A stretch of DNA of 64,000 nt. Origin: Frankia nepalensis (GTDB taxonomy: Bacteria; Actinomycetota; Actinomycetes; Frankiales; Frankiaceae). Position numbers and translations under genes: made by a program. The notes beneath the pieces were generated by a model that did not search any database, was not told the origin of the DNA, and saw nothing but the letters and a program-made list of their open reading frames with translations. The stretch lies in contig NZ_JADWYU010000205.1 of the NCBI RefSeq assembly GCF_016786325.1, forward strand, positions 1-64,000, read 5' to 3'. Numbering within the stretch: position 1 is the first letter of the stretch; every line of letters begins with the position of its first letter. Positions 23,314 through 31,281 of this stretch are shown here, in pieces.

Positions 23314-25131
23314 ATGACGCAGACGGTTGACCGCGCCCCTGGGGAGGTCACGGCGGCCGACGCCGCGCAGATCTTCGCCGGATGGGTGTCCAGCCTGGCA
23401 GCGGCCGTGCGCGACGGCTCCGAGCCCGCGCTGGCGGACCTCTTCACCGAGGACGCGACCTGGCGCGACTTCATGGCCTTCCCGTGGGACTTCCACCACA
23501 CCGTCGGGCGCGACGAGACCGTGCCGCGGTTCCTGGAACTCGCCAAGGAGTGGCGCGCCGCCGGCTTCGCGCCCAACCAGGAACAGGCGCCCGTCGTCGG
23601 CGAGGCCGGCATCATCAACGCCTTCTTCGACTTCACCACCTCCGACCGCGTCGACCGCGGGTACGTGCTGCTCATCCCGGCCGAGGGCGGCTACCGGGTT
23701 CAGACCATGCAGACGCAGGTCATCAGCCTGTCCGACCACCCGGAGCGGATCCGGCACAACCGCCGCGAGGGCAAGGTCTACGGCGTCGTGCCCGGCCGCA
23801 CCCGGTGGACGAGCGACCGGCAGAAAGAAGCCGCCTTCGAGGGCGACGACCCGGCGGTGCTCGTGCTCGGCGCGGGCCACAACGGCCTGGCGATCGCGGC
23901 GCGCCTCGGCGCCCTGGACGTCCCGACGCTCGTCATCGACAAGGAGGCGCGCATCGGCGACCAGTGGCGCCGCCGCTACGCGTCGCTCGCGCTGCACAGC
24001 ACCGTCTACGGCGACCACCTGCCGTACATGTCGCTGCCGCCGAACTGGCCCGCGCACACCCCGAAGGACAAGTTCGCGGACTTCATCGAGTCGTACGCGA
24101 CGCTGATGGACATCAACGTCTGGAACTCCACCACCTTCCTGCGGGGCCGGTACGACGACGAGACGCAGCGCTGGAGCATCCACGTCCGGCGCGGCGACGG
24201 GTCGATCCAGGAGCTGCGCCCGCGGCACTTCGTGGTCGCCGGCGGCATGTTCGGCGCGCCGCGGATCCCCCAGATCAAGGGAATGGACACCTACCAGGGC
24301 ATCTGGACGCACTCCGACGAGTTCCAGAACGGCGCCGACTTCGCCGGCAAGAAGGTCCTGGTCGTCGGCGCCGCCGTGTCCGGCCACGAGCTCGCCCACG
24401 ACCTCTACGAGCACGCCGCCGACGTCACCATGGTCCAGCGCGGCGCGACCTACGTGGTCACCTACGACTCGTACCACCGCTACTGGTCGACGCTGTTCAC
24501 CGAGTACATGCCCTACACCCCCGAGTTCGCCGACCAGATGACCTACTCGCTGCCCAACGAGCGGGTCGACGAGCTGAACAAGAGGCTGGTCAAGCAGGCG
24601 GCCGAGGCTGACCGGCCGCTGCTCGACCGGCTCGAGGCCCAGGGCTTCAAGCTCGAGTGGGGACCGGACGGCACCGGCATCATCGGCGCGCACATGTCCG
24701 GCCGCGACGCCTACCAGATCGACATCGGCGCCTCGGAGCTGATCGCCGACGGCCGGGTGAAGCTCAAGCAGGGCGTCGAGCTGGCCGAGGTCAACGGCAA
24801 GACGGTCACCTTCACCGACGGCTCGACGATGGACGACGTCGAGCTCATCGTCTTCGCGACCGGCTACCACCAGTTCTGGGGCCACCTCCAGCCCGTCCTC
24901 GGCAAGGCCGCCGAAAAGATCGACAAGGCCTACGGCCGCGCCGCCGACGGCGAGTACGCCAACACCTGGCGCCGCTCCGCCCAGCCCGGCCTCTGGTTCG
25001 GCACCGGCTTCATCCGCATGGCCCGCTTCTACACCCGCTTCATGGCCCTGCTCATCAAGGCCATCGAGGAGGGCATCGAACCGGTCGACCCGGAGAGCCG
25101 CCCGGCGCCCGACGGATCGACCGCGACCTGA
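23314..25131 (+). CDS. SnoaL-like domain fused to flavin-containing/Baeyer-Villiger-type monooxygenase
   Basis: 605-aa two-domain protein. Residues about 15-140 form a SnoaL/NTF2-like domain (LADLFTEDATWRDFMAFPWDFHHTVGRDE...FTTSDRVDRGYVLLIPAEGGYRVQTMQTQV). Residues about 180-590 form a class B flavin monooxygenase: FAD motif GAGHNG at 186-191, the fingerprint Y-Q-G-I-W-T-H-S-D-E-F at 327-337, and a second Rossmann motif GAAVSG at 352-357. It should insert one oxygen into a ketone or heteroatom using NADPH. ATG 23314 has AGGAGAG just upstream; an in-frame ATG at 23293 overlaps the previous stop and is possible. Coupled to the KstD-like dehydrogenase, it may act on the same cyclic ketone. Confidence 0.9.
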   Translation: MTQTVDRAPGEVTAADAAQIFAGWVSSLAAAVRDGSEPALADLFTEDATWRDFMAFPWDFHHTVGRDETVPRFLELAKEWRAAGFAPNQEQAPVVGEAGIINAFFDFTTSDRVDRGYVLLIPAEGGYRVQTMQTQVISLSDHPERIRHNRREGKVYGVVPGRTRWTSDRQKEAAFEGDDPAVLVLGAGHNGLAIAARLGALDVPTLVIDKEARIGDQWRRRYASLALHSTVYGDHLPYMSLPPNWPAHTPKDKFADFIESYATLMDINVWNSTTFLRGRYDDETQRWSIHVRRGDGSIQELRPRHFVVAGGMFGAPRIPQIKGMDTYQGIWTHSDEFQNGADFAGKKVLVVGAAVSGHELAHDLYEHAADVTMVQRGATYVVTYDSYHRYWSTLFTEYMPYTPEFADQMTYSLPNERVDELNKRLVKQAAEADRPLLDRLEAQGFKLEWGPDGTGIIGAHMSGRDAYQIDIGASELIADGRVKLKQGVELAEVNGKTVTFTDGSTMDDVELIVFATGYHQFWGHLQPVLGKAAEKIDKAYGRAADGEYANTWRRSAQPGLWFGTGFIRMARFYTRFMALLIKAIEEGIEPVDPESRPAPDGSTAT

Positions 25132-25179
25132 CAGCCGAAACACCAGGCCCCGTGCCACGATGATCACCAGGCACGTGTC

Positions 25180-25216
25180 GTCGTGGTCGCGTTCCAGCCT
25201 CGAACGCGACCACGAC
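25180..25216. terminator. Hairpin between FMO and esterase genes
   Basis: A perfect 14-bp stem (25180-25193 with 25203-25216) and 9-nt loop lie in the 119-bp gap. There is no T-tract, so it may attenuate rather than fully stop transcription into the downstream hydrolase gene. Confidence 0.55.
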
Positions 25217-25250
25217 AACACGCCGCGATAGTCCAAAGACGGAGGACGCA

Positions 25251-26261
25251 GTGCCCGAGGACGTGGCGCCGGCAGGTTCGCCCCCACCCGCCATCGACGT
25301 GCACGCGCGCGTCGAGCCCGGGACCGTGGCGATCCTCGACCAGCTCGCCCGCTGGGACCTGACCTCGGTCGAGACGATCCGGCGCTCGTACGCCGCCGTC
25401 GCCGCGCCGCCCGCGCCGCCGAGGCCGAGCGTCACCCGCCACGACGAGAAGATCGTCGGCGTCGACGGCCGTCCCGATGTCGCGGTGCGCTGGTACCGCC
25501 CGGCCGGCTTCGACATCGCCGCCGAGGCGCCGCTGCCCTGCCTGCTCTGGCTGCACGGCGGCGCCTACATCATGGGCAACCTGGACGAGAACGACGACCG
25601 CCTCGACCGAATGGTGATCGAGCTCGGCTGCGCGGTCGTCTCCGTCGACTGGCGGCTCGCCCCGGAGCATCCGTACCCGGCGGGCCTCGACGACGCCGAG
25701 ACGGTGTGGCGCCAGCTCGCCGACGACCCGGCGGCCTACGGCGTCGACCCCGCGCGCCTCGTCCTCGGCGGCGCGAGCGCCGGCGCCGGCCTCGCCGCGG
25801 CGCTGTGCCTGCGGCTGCGCGACCTCGGCCGCGCGCAACCGGCCCTTCAGCTGCTCATCTACCCGATGCTCGACGACCGCGAGCTGACGCCGTCGATCCG
25901 CGCCATCGAGGACCCCGGCCACTGGGGCCTGTGGCACCTGCGCGCCAACCGGCTCTCCTGGGAGGCGTACCTCGGCGGCCTGGAGGGCGACGACGTCCCG
26001 CCCACCGCCGCGCCCTCCCGCGCGACCGACCTCACCGGCCTCGCGCCGGCCTACCTGTGCGTCGGCGACGTCGACGCCTTCGTCGACGAGAACGTCGACT
26101 ACGCGGCCCGGCTCTCCCGCGCCGGCGTCCCCACCGAGTTGCACGTCTACCCCGGTGTCATCCACGGCGGCTTCGGCGCCGTCCCTCGCACCCCGCGCAC
26201 CGCCCAGCTCCTGCGCGACGTCTACGCCGCGCTTGGCCTGGCGTTCGCGACCGCCACCTGA
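25251..26261 (+). CDS. Alpha/beta hydrolase, hormone-sensitive-lipase family
   Basis: 336-aa esterase from GTG 25251. The HSL oxyanion motif H-G-G is at 102-104, the nucleophile elbow G-A-S-A-G has Ser176, a late acidic segment is VGDVDAFVDENVDYA, and the catalytic His lies in V-I-H-G-G-F. A short-chain ester or lactone is the likely substrate. Behind a Baeyer-Villiger-type monooxygenase, a plausible role is hydrolysis of the ester or lactone that enzyme forms; this is inference from neighbourhood. Confidence 0.9.
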   Translation: MPEDVAPAGSPPPAIDVHARVEPGTVAILDQLARWDLTSVETIRRSYAAVAAPPAPPRPSVTRHDEKIVGVDGRPDVAVRWYRPAGFDIAAEAPLPCLLWLHGGAYIMGNLDENDDRLDRMVIELGCAVVSVDWRLAPEHPYPAGLDDAETVWRQLADDPAAYGVDPARLVLGGASAGAGLAAALCLRLRDLGRAQPALQLLIYPMLDDRELTPSIRAIEDPGHWGLWHLRANRLSWEAYLGGLEGDDVPPTAAPSRATDLTGLAPAYLCVGDVDAFVDENVDYAARLSRAGVPTELHVYPGVIHGGFGAVPRTPRTAQLLRDVYAALGLAFATAT

Positions 26262-26851
26262 CGCCCCCGGGGCTAGTCCCAGATGACCTCCTCGACGGCG
26301 GTCGCCGTGACCGCGCGGCGAAGCCACCGGTCGAGCTGGTCGGTTCTGTGCGGCCCTCGCCGCCCTTTATCACCAGCCGGGCGGGACGTGCAGGCGGTCG
26401 ACCGTGGCCGGCAGCTGGCATGCCTCGAAGTCCGCGGCCTTCAGCTGATACCACCAGTGCCGCCCGGCGCCCTCGGCGGGCGTCCCCCGCGGCGCTCCCG
26501 CACTCCCATCGGGCACGGCCAACTGAATGCTGCCCTGGTGGACACCCTTCCTGGTGCCGCCTCAGGTGATGTCTGCCCGGGCGACAGGTCGGGCGGCCAC
26601 TCCGCTCCCGCATCCTGGCGGACATCTGGGGGATCCCGGACGTCCTGTCCGACGTGAGGGTCACGAAACGGTGCTGGTCGTGGCTCTGATGTCTGACGCG
26701 ATTCCCCCTGCCGTCGGACAGGACGAACTCGCGGCCGCACGCGGGCACCGGGTGAGCGTTGCCGCTCGTCAGACCAGCCGAGGACCGGCCGTAGGGGTCG
26801 GTGCCGGCCTCTTCGTCCGGAATCGGGCCCGATTCCGGACGAAGGGCGGCC
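26262..26851. other. Intergenic region ending in a long palindrome
   Basis: A 590-bp stretch between convergent genes. Several overlapping frames are open on both strands, but none has recognisable protein features, a ribosome-binding site or a consistent codon pattern. A 34-bp perfect palindrome lies at 26811-26844, just beyond the IclR stop. Confidence 0.55.
26811..26844. terminator. 34-bp perfect palindrome, probable terminator
   Basis: CTTCGTCCGGAATCGGG is followed directly by its exact reverse complement, giving 17-bp arms with no spacer. It starts 7 bp beyond the stop of the minus-strand IclR gene, where a terminator of the mhp-type operon is expected. A perfect spacer-free palindrome this long is unusual; see findings. 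Confidence 0.6.
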
Positions 26852-27574
26852 TCAGGCCTGCCGGCGCAGGGCGCGGGCTACCTGGTCGGCGGCGCGGCGC
26901 ATCTCGGGGCCGGCGGCGCCCGCGATGTCCTCGCGGTAGGTGATGAGGTTCAGGCAGGCGCGGGTGGCCGTGCCCGTCATGGGGATCCAGGCCGCGACCG
27001 CGTACTGGCCGGCCTCGACCTCCGCGTGGCTGCGGGCGTAGCCACGCTCGCGGGCGAGGGCGACCTCCTCGGGTTCGCCCCGGGCGGGCGGGTCCGCGGC
27101 GAGGATCGCGTAGCCGGCCGCGCCCCGGGTCAGCGGCGTGCGCATGCCCGGCCGGAAGGCGATGTGGTGCGACGCCGTCGTCGGCTCCGTCATCGCGATC
27201 GCGACGGCGTCCGCCCCCTGCGCGACGAAGAGCATGACCGTCGACTGCAGCCGGTCCGCGAGCGACCGCATGACCGGGCCGGTCGCGTCGCGCAGCGCGG
27301 GCAGGAACGCCTCGGCGAGGGTCGCGAGGCGGGCACCCGGGATGTAGGTGCCCTCGCTGCTGCGCGCGGCGAGGTCGAAGTCGACCAGCGTCTGCAGCAC
27401 CCGGTAGGCGATCGACCGGTGCACGCCGAGCATGTCGCCGACCTGCTGCACGGTCATCCCCGACTTGGAGTCGGCGATCGCGAGCAGCACGCGCAGACCG
27501 CGCGCGAGCGTCTGGTTCCCGTCGCGCACCTTGCTCGGCGTGCTCGCCGTCAGCTCCGGCACGCTGTCCAGCAT
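26852..27574 (-). CDS. IclR-family transcriptional regulator (MhpR-like)
   Basis: 240-aa IclR protein from ATG 27574. Winged-helix HTH at about 25-65 (LARGLRVLLAIADSKSGMTVQQVGDMLGVHRSIAYRVLQTL) precedes an effector domain with MTEPTTASHHIAFRPGMRTPLTRGAAGYAIL. E. coli mhpR, which activates the mhp operon with 3-(3-hydroxyphenyl)propionate, is also IclR-type, so this is a good candidate for the pathway regulator, placed here as the last gene of the operon. Effector identity is inference. The frame continues upstream through the aldolase gene, but only as an antisense-like shadow. Confidence 0.88.
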   Translation of the reverse strand: MLDSVPELTASTPSKVRDGNQTLARGLRVLLAIADSKSGMTVQQVGDMLGVHRSIAYRVLQTLVDFDLAARSSEGTYIPGARLATLAEAFLPALRDATGPVMRSLADRLQSTVMLFVAQGADAVAIAMTEPTTASHHIAFRPGMRTPLTRGAAGYAILAADPPARGEPEEVALARERGYARSHAEVEAGQYAVAAWIPMTGTATRACLNLITYREDIAGAAGPEMRRAADQVARALRRQA

Positions 27575-27621
27575 AGTTTCGGCTTCGCCGTCGCCCGCCC
27601 GGCGCGGGCTGGGAACGGTGC

Positions 27622-28701
27622 TCAGGACGCCCGGGCCTGGAGGGTGAGCGCGATGTCGGTGAGCATGTCCTCCTGGCCACCGACGAGCTTGCGGCGGCCG
27701 GCCTCCAGCAGGATCTCGCGCGCGTCCACGCCGTACGTGGCCGCGGCGATCTCGGCGTGCCGCAGGAAGCTGCCGTACACCCCGGCGTAGCCGATGGTCA
27801 GCGTCTCGCGGTCGACGCGTACCGGCCGGTCCTGCATGGGTCGGACGATGTCCTCGGCGGCGTCCTGCAGCGCGAACAGGTCGCAGCCGGTCTCCCAGCC
27901 GAGGATGTTCGCCACCGCGATGAGCGCCTCGATCGGGGCGTTGCCGGCCCCCGCGCCGAGGCCGGTGAGCGAGGCGTCGACCCGGAACGCGCCCTCCTCG
28001 ACGGCGGCCACCGAGTTCGCGACCGCGAGGGAGAGATTCTCGTGCGCGTGGATGCCGATCTGGGTCTCGGGCCGCAGGACCTCGCGGTACGCGCGGACCC
28101 GCTCGCGCACGTCGTTGACGGTGAGCCGGCCGCTGGAGTCCGTGATGTAGACGCAGTGCGCGCCGTAGGACTCCATCAGCAGCGCCTGCTCGGCCAGCTC
28201 CTTCGAGCCGATCATGTGCGCCATCATCAGGAAGCCGGAGACGTCCATGCCGAGGTTGCGCGCCTCGGCGATGTGCTGCGCGGCGACGTCGGCCTCGGTG
28301 CAGTGCGTGGCGATCCGGACCGAGCGGACGCCCATGTCGTGGGCGCGGCGCAGGTCGTGGATCGTGCCGACGCCCGGGAGCAGCAGCGTGGTGAGGACCG
28401 CGCTCTTCGCGTGCGCGGCGGCCGCCTCGATCCACTCCCAGTCGGTGTTGCTGCCGGGGCCGTAGTTCAGGCTCGCGCCGCCGAGGCCGTCGCCGTGCGC
28501 GATCTCGATCGCGCCGACGCCGGCGGCCTCGAGGTTGTCGACGATGCGGCCGACCAGTTCGGGCGTGATCCGGTGCCGGATCGCGTGCATGCCGTCCCGC
28601 AGCGTCACATCCTGGATGTACGGCCTGGCGGTCGCCCTGGGGGCCAGGGCGTCGGATGTCACGGCGTCGGGTGCCGTCGTGTCGGTCGCGGTCTCAGTCA
28701 T
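27622..28701 (-). CDS. mhpE: 4-hydroxy-2-oxovalerate aldolase
   Basis: 359-aa DmpG/BphI/MhpE family aldolase (HMG-CoA lyase-like TIM barrel). V-T-L-R-D-G-M-H at about 32-39 carries the catalytic Arg and metal-binding Asp; G-I-H-A-H-E-N supplies two His ligands. The C terminus [28 protein letters not shown] is the domain that channels acetaldehyde to its partner dehydrogenase. It splits 4-hydroxy-2-oxovalerate into pyruvate and acetaldehyde. ATG 28701 overlaps the stop of the partner gene, as expected for a stable two-enzyme complex. The N-terminal about 25 residues are an unusual Ala/Thr/Asp-rich extension. In steroid degraders the same enzyme is named HsaF. Confidence 0.93.
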   Translation of the reverse strand: MTETATDTTAPDAVTSDALAPRATARPYIQDVTLRDGMHAIRHRITPELVGRIVDNLEAAGVGAIEIAHGDGLGGASLNYGPGSNTDWEWIEAAAAHAKSAVLTTLLLPGVGTIHDLRRAHDMGVRSVRIATHCTEADVAAQHIAEARNLGMDVSGFLMMAHMIGSKELAEQALLMESYGAHCVYITDSSGRLTVNDVRERVRAYREVLRPETQIGIHAHENLSLAVANSVAAVEEGAFRVDASLTGLGAGAGNAPIEALIAVANILGWETGCDLFALQDAAEDIVRPMQDRPVRVDRETLTIGYAGVYGSFLRHAEIAAATYGVDAREILLEAGRRKLVGGQEDMLTDIALTLQARAS

Positions 28702-29639
28702 CACGCCGCCGCCTTCGCCCGCTGGGCAATCCGCTCCGCCACGCGCATCGCGGCGGAGGTCATGATGTCGAGGTTGCCCGCGTAGGCGGGCAGGTAGTGG
28801 GCCGCGCCCTCGACCTCCAGGAACACGGAGACCTTGGTGTCGACGGGACCGGCGCCCGCGGGCAGCAGGGTCGCCACCTCGGCCGGGTCGACGGGCGTGA
28901 ACTGGACCTTCTGCACGAGCCGGTAGCCCGGGACGTAGGTCGCCACCTCGGCGATCATGTCCTCGATCGAGGCCCGCACCCGGTCGTGGTCGGCGCCGCC
29001 GATGAGGCACAGGACGGTGTCGCGCATGATGAGCGGCGGCTCGGCCGGGTTGAGGATGATGATCGCCTTGCCGCGCCGCGCCTTGCCCACCTGCTCGATG
29101 CCGTGCGCGGTGGTCTCGGTGAACTCGTCGATGTTGGCCCGCGTCCCCGGGCCGGCGGACTTCGAGGAGACCGAGGCGACGATCTCGGCGTAGGGCACCT
29201 CGGTCACCCGCGAGACCGCGGCCACGATCGGGATCGTGGCCTGGCCGCCGCAGGTGACCATGTTGATGTTCGGCGCGTCGAGGTGGTCCTCGAAGTTCAC
29301 CGCGGGGATCACGAACGGCCCGATCGCCGCCGGCGTGAGGTCCACCAGGCGCAGGTTGTACGGCTCCAGCAGCTTCGCGTTCGCGATGTGCGCGCCGGCG
29401 CTGGTGGCGTCGAGGACGATCTCCACCTGGGCGAACTCGGGCATCTTGATCAGCCCGGCCACACCCTCGGCGGTCGTGGCGACGCCGAGGCGCGCGGCGC
29501 GGGCCAGGCCGTCCGAGTTCGGGTCGATGCCGACCATCGCGACCACGCGCAGGTCCGCCGACCCACGCAGGATTTTGATCATCAGGTCCGTGCCGATGTT
29601 GCCGGAGCCGACGATCGCGACCCCCGTCTTCTCCGTCAT
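28701..29639 (-). CDS. mhpF: Acetaldehyde dehydrogenase (acylating)
   Basis: 312-aa DmpF/BphJ/MhpF family enzyme. Nucleotide-binding motif G-S-G-N-I-G is at 11-16 and catalytic Cys130 lies in V-T-C-G-G-Q-A-T. It converts acetaldehyde, CoA and NAD+ to acetyl-CoA, receiving the aldehyde from the aldolase encoded immediately downstream. Start ATG 29639 overlaps the hydratase stop, so the whole run D-F-E is translationally coupled. HsaG is the equivalent in steroid pathways. Confidence 0.94.
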   Translation of the reverse strand: MTEKTGVAIVGSGNIGTDLMIKILRGSADLRVVAMVGIDPNSDGLARAARLGVATTAEGVAGLIKMPEFAQVEIVLDATSAGAHIANAKLLEPYNLRLVDLTPAAIGPFVIPAVNFEDHLDAPNINMVTCGGQATIPIVAAVSRVTEVPYAEIVASVSSKSAGPGTRANIDEFTETTAHGIEQVGKARRGKAIIILNPAEPPLIMRDTVLCLIGGADHDRVRASIEDMIAEVATYVPGYRLVQKVQFTPVDPAEVATLLPAGAGPVDTKVSVFLEVEGAAHYLPAYAGNLDIMTSAAMRVAERIAQRAKAAA

Positions 29640-30436
29640 TGCTCGTCCTTTCCTGAGAACCGCGCCGTCACCGTGCCCAGCGGCGCGATGTCGGCGACGA
29701 AGACGTCCCCGGCCGAGACGGAGACCATGGGGCCGAGCGCACCGGACAGAACGAGATCGCCCGCGCGCAGCGGCGTCCCGACGTCGATGAGGGTCGCGGC
29801 GAGCCAGGCCAGCGCGTTCAGCGGGTCGCCCAGGCAGTCGCGGCCCGTGCCGGTCGAGACGACCTCGTCGCCGCGGCGCATCGTCATCGTGACGTCGATG
29901 GGCGCCACCGCGTCGAGCGGAGTTCCCGTCGTGCCGACCACGAACACGCCGGACGACGCGTTGTCGGCGACCGTGTCGGTGATGCCGATGCGCCAGTCGG
30001 CGATCCGGCTGTCGACGATCTCCAGCGCCGGGAAAGCCAGTTCCACCGCGTCGCGGAGCGCCGCGGGGTCGGAGGCGTCCTCGATGTCACGGCCGAGCAG
30101 GAAGGCGACCTCCGCCTCGGCCTTTGGCTGGAGCAGCCGGCCGACGGGGATCAGCTCGCCGTCGGCGTAGCTCATGTCGTCGAACAGGACGCCGAAGTCG
30201 GGCCGGTCGACGCCGATCTGGCGCTGCACGGCCGCGGAGGTGAGACCGATCTTGCGCCCGATGATCCGCGCTCCCGCCGCGAGCCGGCGCTCGGTGAGCC
30301 GCCGCTGCACCTGGTAGGCGACGTCGATGTCGCCGGCGGGAACCAGGTCCGTGATCGGGGCGCAGGCGATGCCGGTGGCGGTCGCCAGTTCCAGCCGGTC
30401 GGCGGCGGCCTCGACGGAGGCGGTGGTGGCGGTCAT
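29636..30436 (-). CDS. mhpD: 2-oxopent-4-enoate hydratase
   Basis: 266-aa hydratase/decarboxylase family protein from ATG 30436, which overlaps the stop of the upstream hydrolase gene. Features: [39 protein letters not shown] with metal-binding Glu residues, [10 protein letters not shown] and [21 protein letters not shown]. It adds water to 2-hydroxypenta-2,4-dienoate to give 4-hydroxy-2-oxovalerate. A longer open frame upstream is a shadow of the hydrolase gene. HsaE and BphH are functional equivalents. Confidence 0.93.
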   Translation of the reverse strand: MTATTASVEAAADRLELATATGIACAPITDLVPAGDIDVAYQVQRRLTERRLAAGARIIGRKIGLTSAAVQRQIGVDRPDFGVLFDDMSYADGELIPVGRLLQPKAEAEVAFLLGRDIEDASDPAALRDAVELAFPALEIVDSRIADWRIGITDTVADNASSGVFVVGTTGTPLDAVAPIDVTMTMRRGDEVVSTGTGRDCLGDPLNALAWLAATLIDVGTPLRAGDLVLSGALGPMVSVSAGDVFVADIAPLGTVTARFSGKDEQ

Positions 30437-31281
30437 CGGTCCCGCCCGAGGAACTCCAGCGCGATCGTGTCGAACTCCTCCTGCTGCTCCCACTGAGGCC
30501 AGTGGCCGGCGTTCTTGATAAGGCGGAACTCCCCGCCCGGGATGCGCTCGGCCATGTCGAGCCCGGCCTTCGCCGGGCCAGAGGGGTCGTCGCTGGTCCA
30601 GACCACCAGCGTCGGCGCGGTGATCGCGCCCAGTTCCTCGTCGGTGACCAGGTTGCGGCGACGGATCTCGGGGTCCTGCAGGCAGAGGATGTGCCGCATC
30701 GACTCGGCGAAGCCCGGCCGGCCGTAGACACCGCGGCGGATCGCGACGAGCTCGTCGGTGACCGAGGCGGGATCGGCCATCAGCCACTCCAGTCGGGCGC
30801 GGATGCGCTCCTCGCTCGGGTCGTCGGCGGCGGCCTGGGACAGCGACCGGATGCGCTCCATCACCTCGGGGGTGGCCATCGTCCCGCCGGGGGTGTTCAG
30901 GATGATGCGGTCGACGCGCTCCCCGAAGCGGGCCGCGAACTTCACCCCGACCCAGCCGCCAAGCGACTCACCCGACAGGTGGACGCGCTCGAGGCCAAGG
31001 ACGTCGAGCAGCCCGACAAGGTGATCGATGTAGTCGTCGATCTCCAGATCCTTCGTGGTGGTCGTCGTCCACCCGTGCCCCGGGTAGTCGTAGGCGATGA
31101 CCCGGTACCGGGCGCTGAGCGCGCGCAGGTTGCGGGTGAACGCCTCCAGATGCCCGCCGGTGCCGTGCATGAGGACGAACGGCTCCCCGGCACCGCACTC
31201 CAGCACCCGGGTCGACCAGTGCCCCACGTCGACGTGGCGCACCGTGTAGTCCAGACCAGCCAGGTCCGTCCACAGCGTCAT
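30433..31281 (-). CDS. mhpC: Meta-cleavage product C-C hydrolase (MhpC/HsaD-like)
   Basis: 282-aa alpha/beta hydrolase. Nucleophile Ser106 is in S-G-E-S-L-G-G, the oxyanion region is M-H-G-T-G-G-H, and the C-terminal catalytic His lies in N-A-G-H-W-P-Q-W-E. It cleaves the carbon-carbon bond of a ring-fission product, releasing a carboxylate and 2-hydroxypentadienoate for the hydratase. It overlaps both neighbours by four bases. Substrate (nonadienedioate of the Mhp route, or a steroid-derived dienoate) cannot be told from sequence alone. Confidence 0.9.
   Translation of the reverse strand: MTLWTDLAGLDYTVRHVDVGHWSTRVLECGAGEPFVLMHGTGGHLEAFTRNLRALSARYRVIAYDYPGHGWTTTTTKDLEIDDYIDHLVGLLDVLGLERVHLSGESLGGWVGVKFAARFGERVDRIILNTPGGTMATPEVMERIRSLSQAAADDPSEERIRARLEWLMADPASVTDELVAIRRGVYGRPGFAESMRHILCLQDPEIRRRNLVTDEELGAITAPTLVVWTSDDPSGPAKAGLDMAERIPGGEFRLIKNAGHWPQWEQQEEFDTIALEFLGRDR

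Noticed and set aside
26158-26748. 196-aa minus-strand frame between the esterase and IclR genes
   Set aside because: Arg/Gly/Pro-rich, overlaps the end of the esterase gene, and no motif or ribosome-binding site was recognised.
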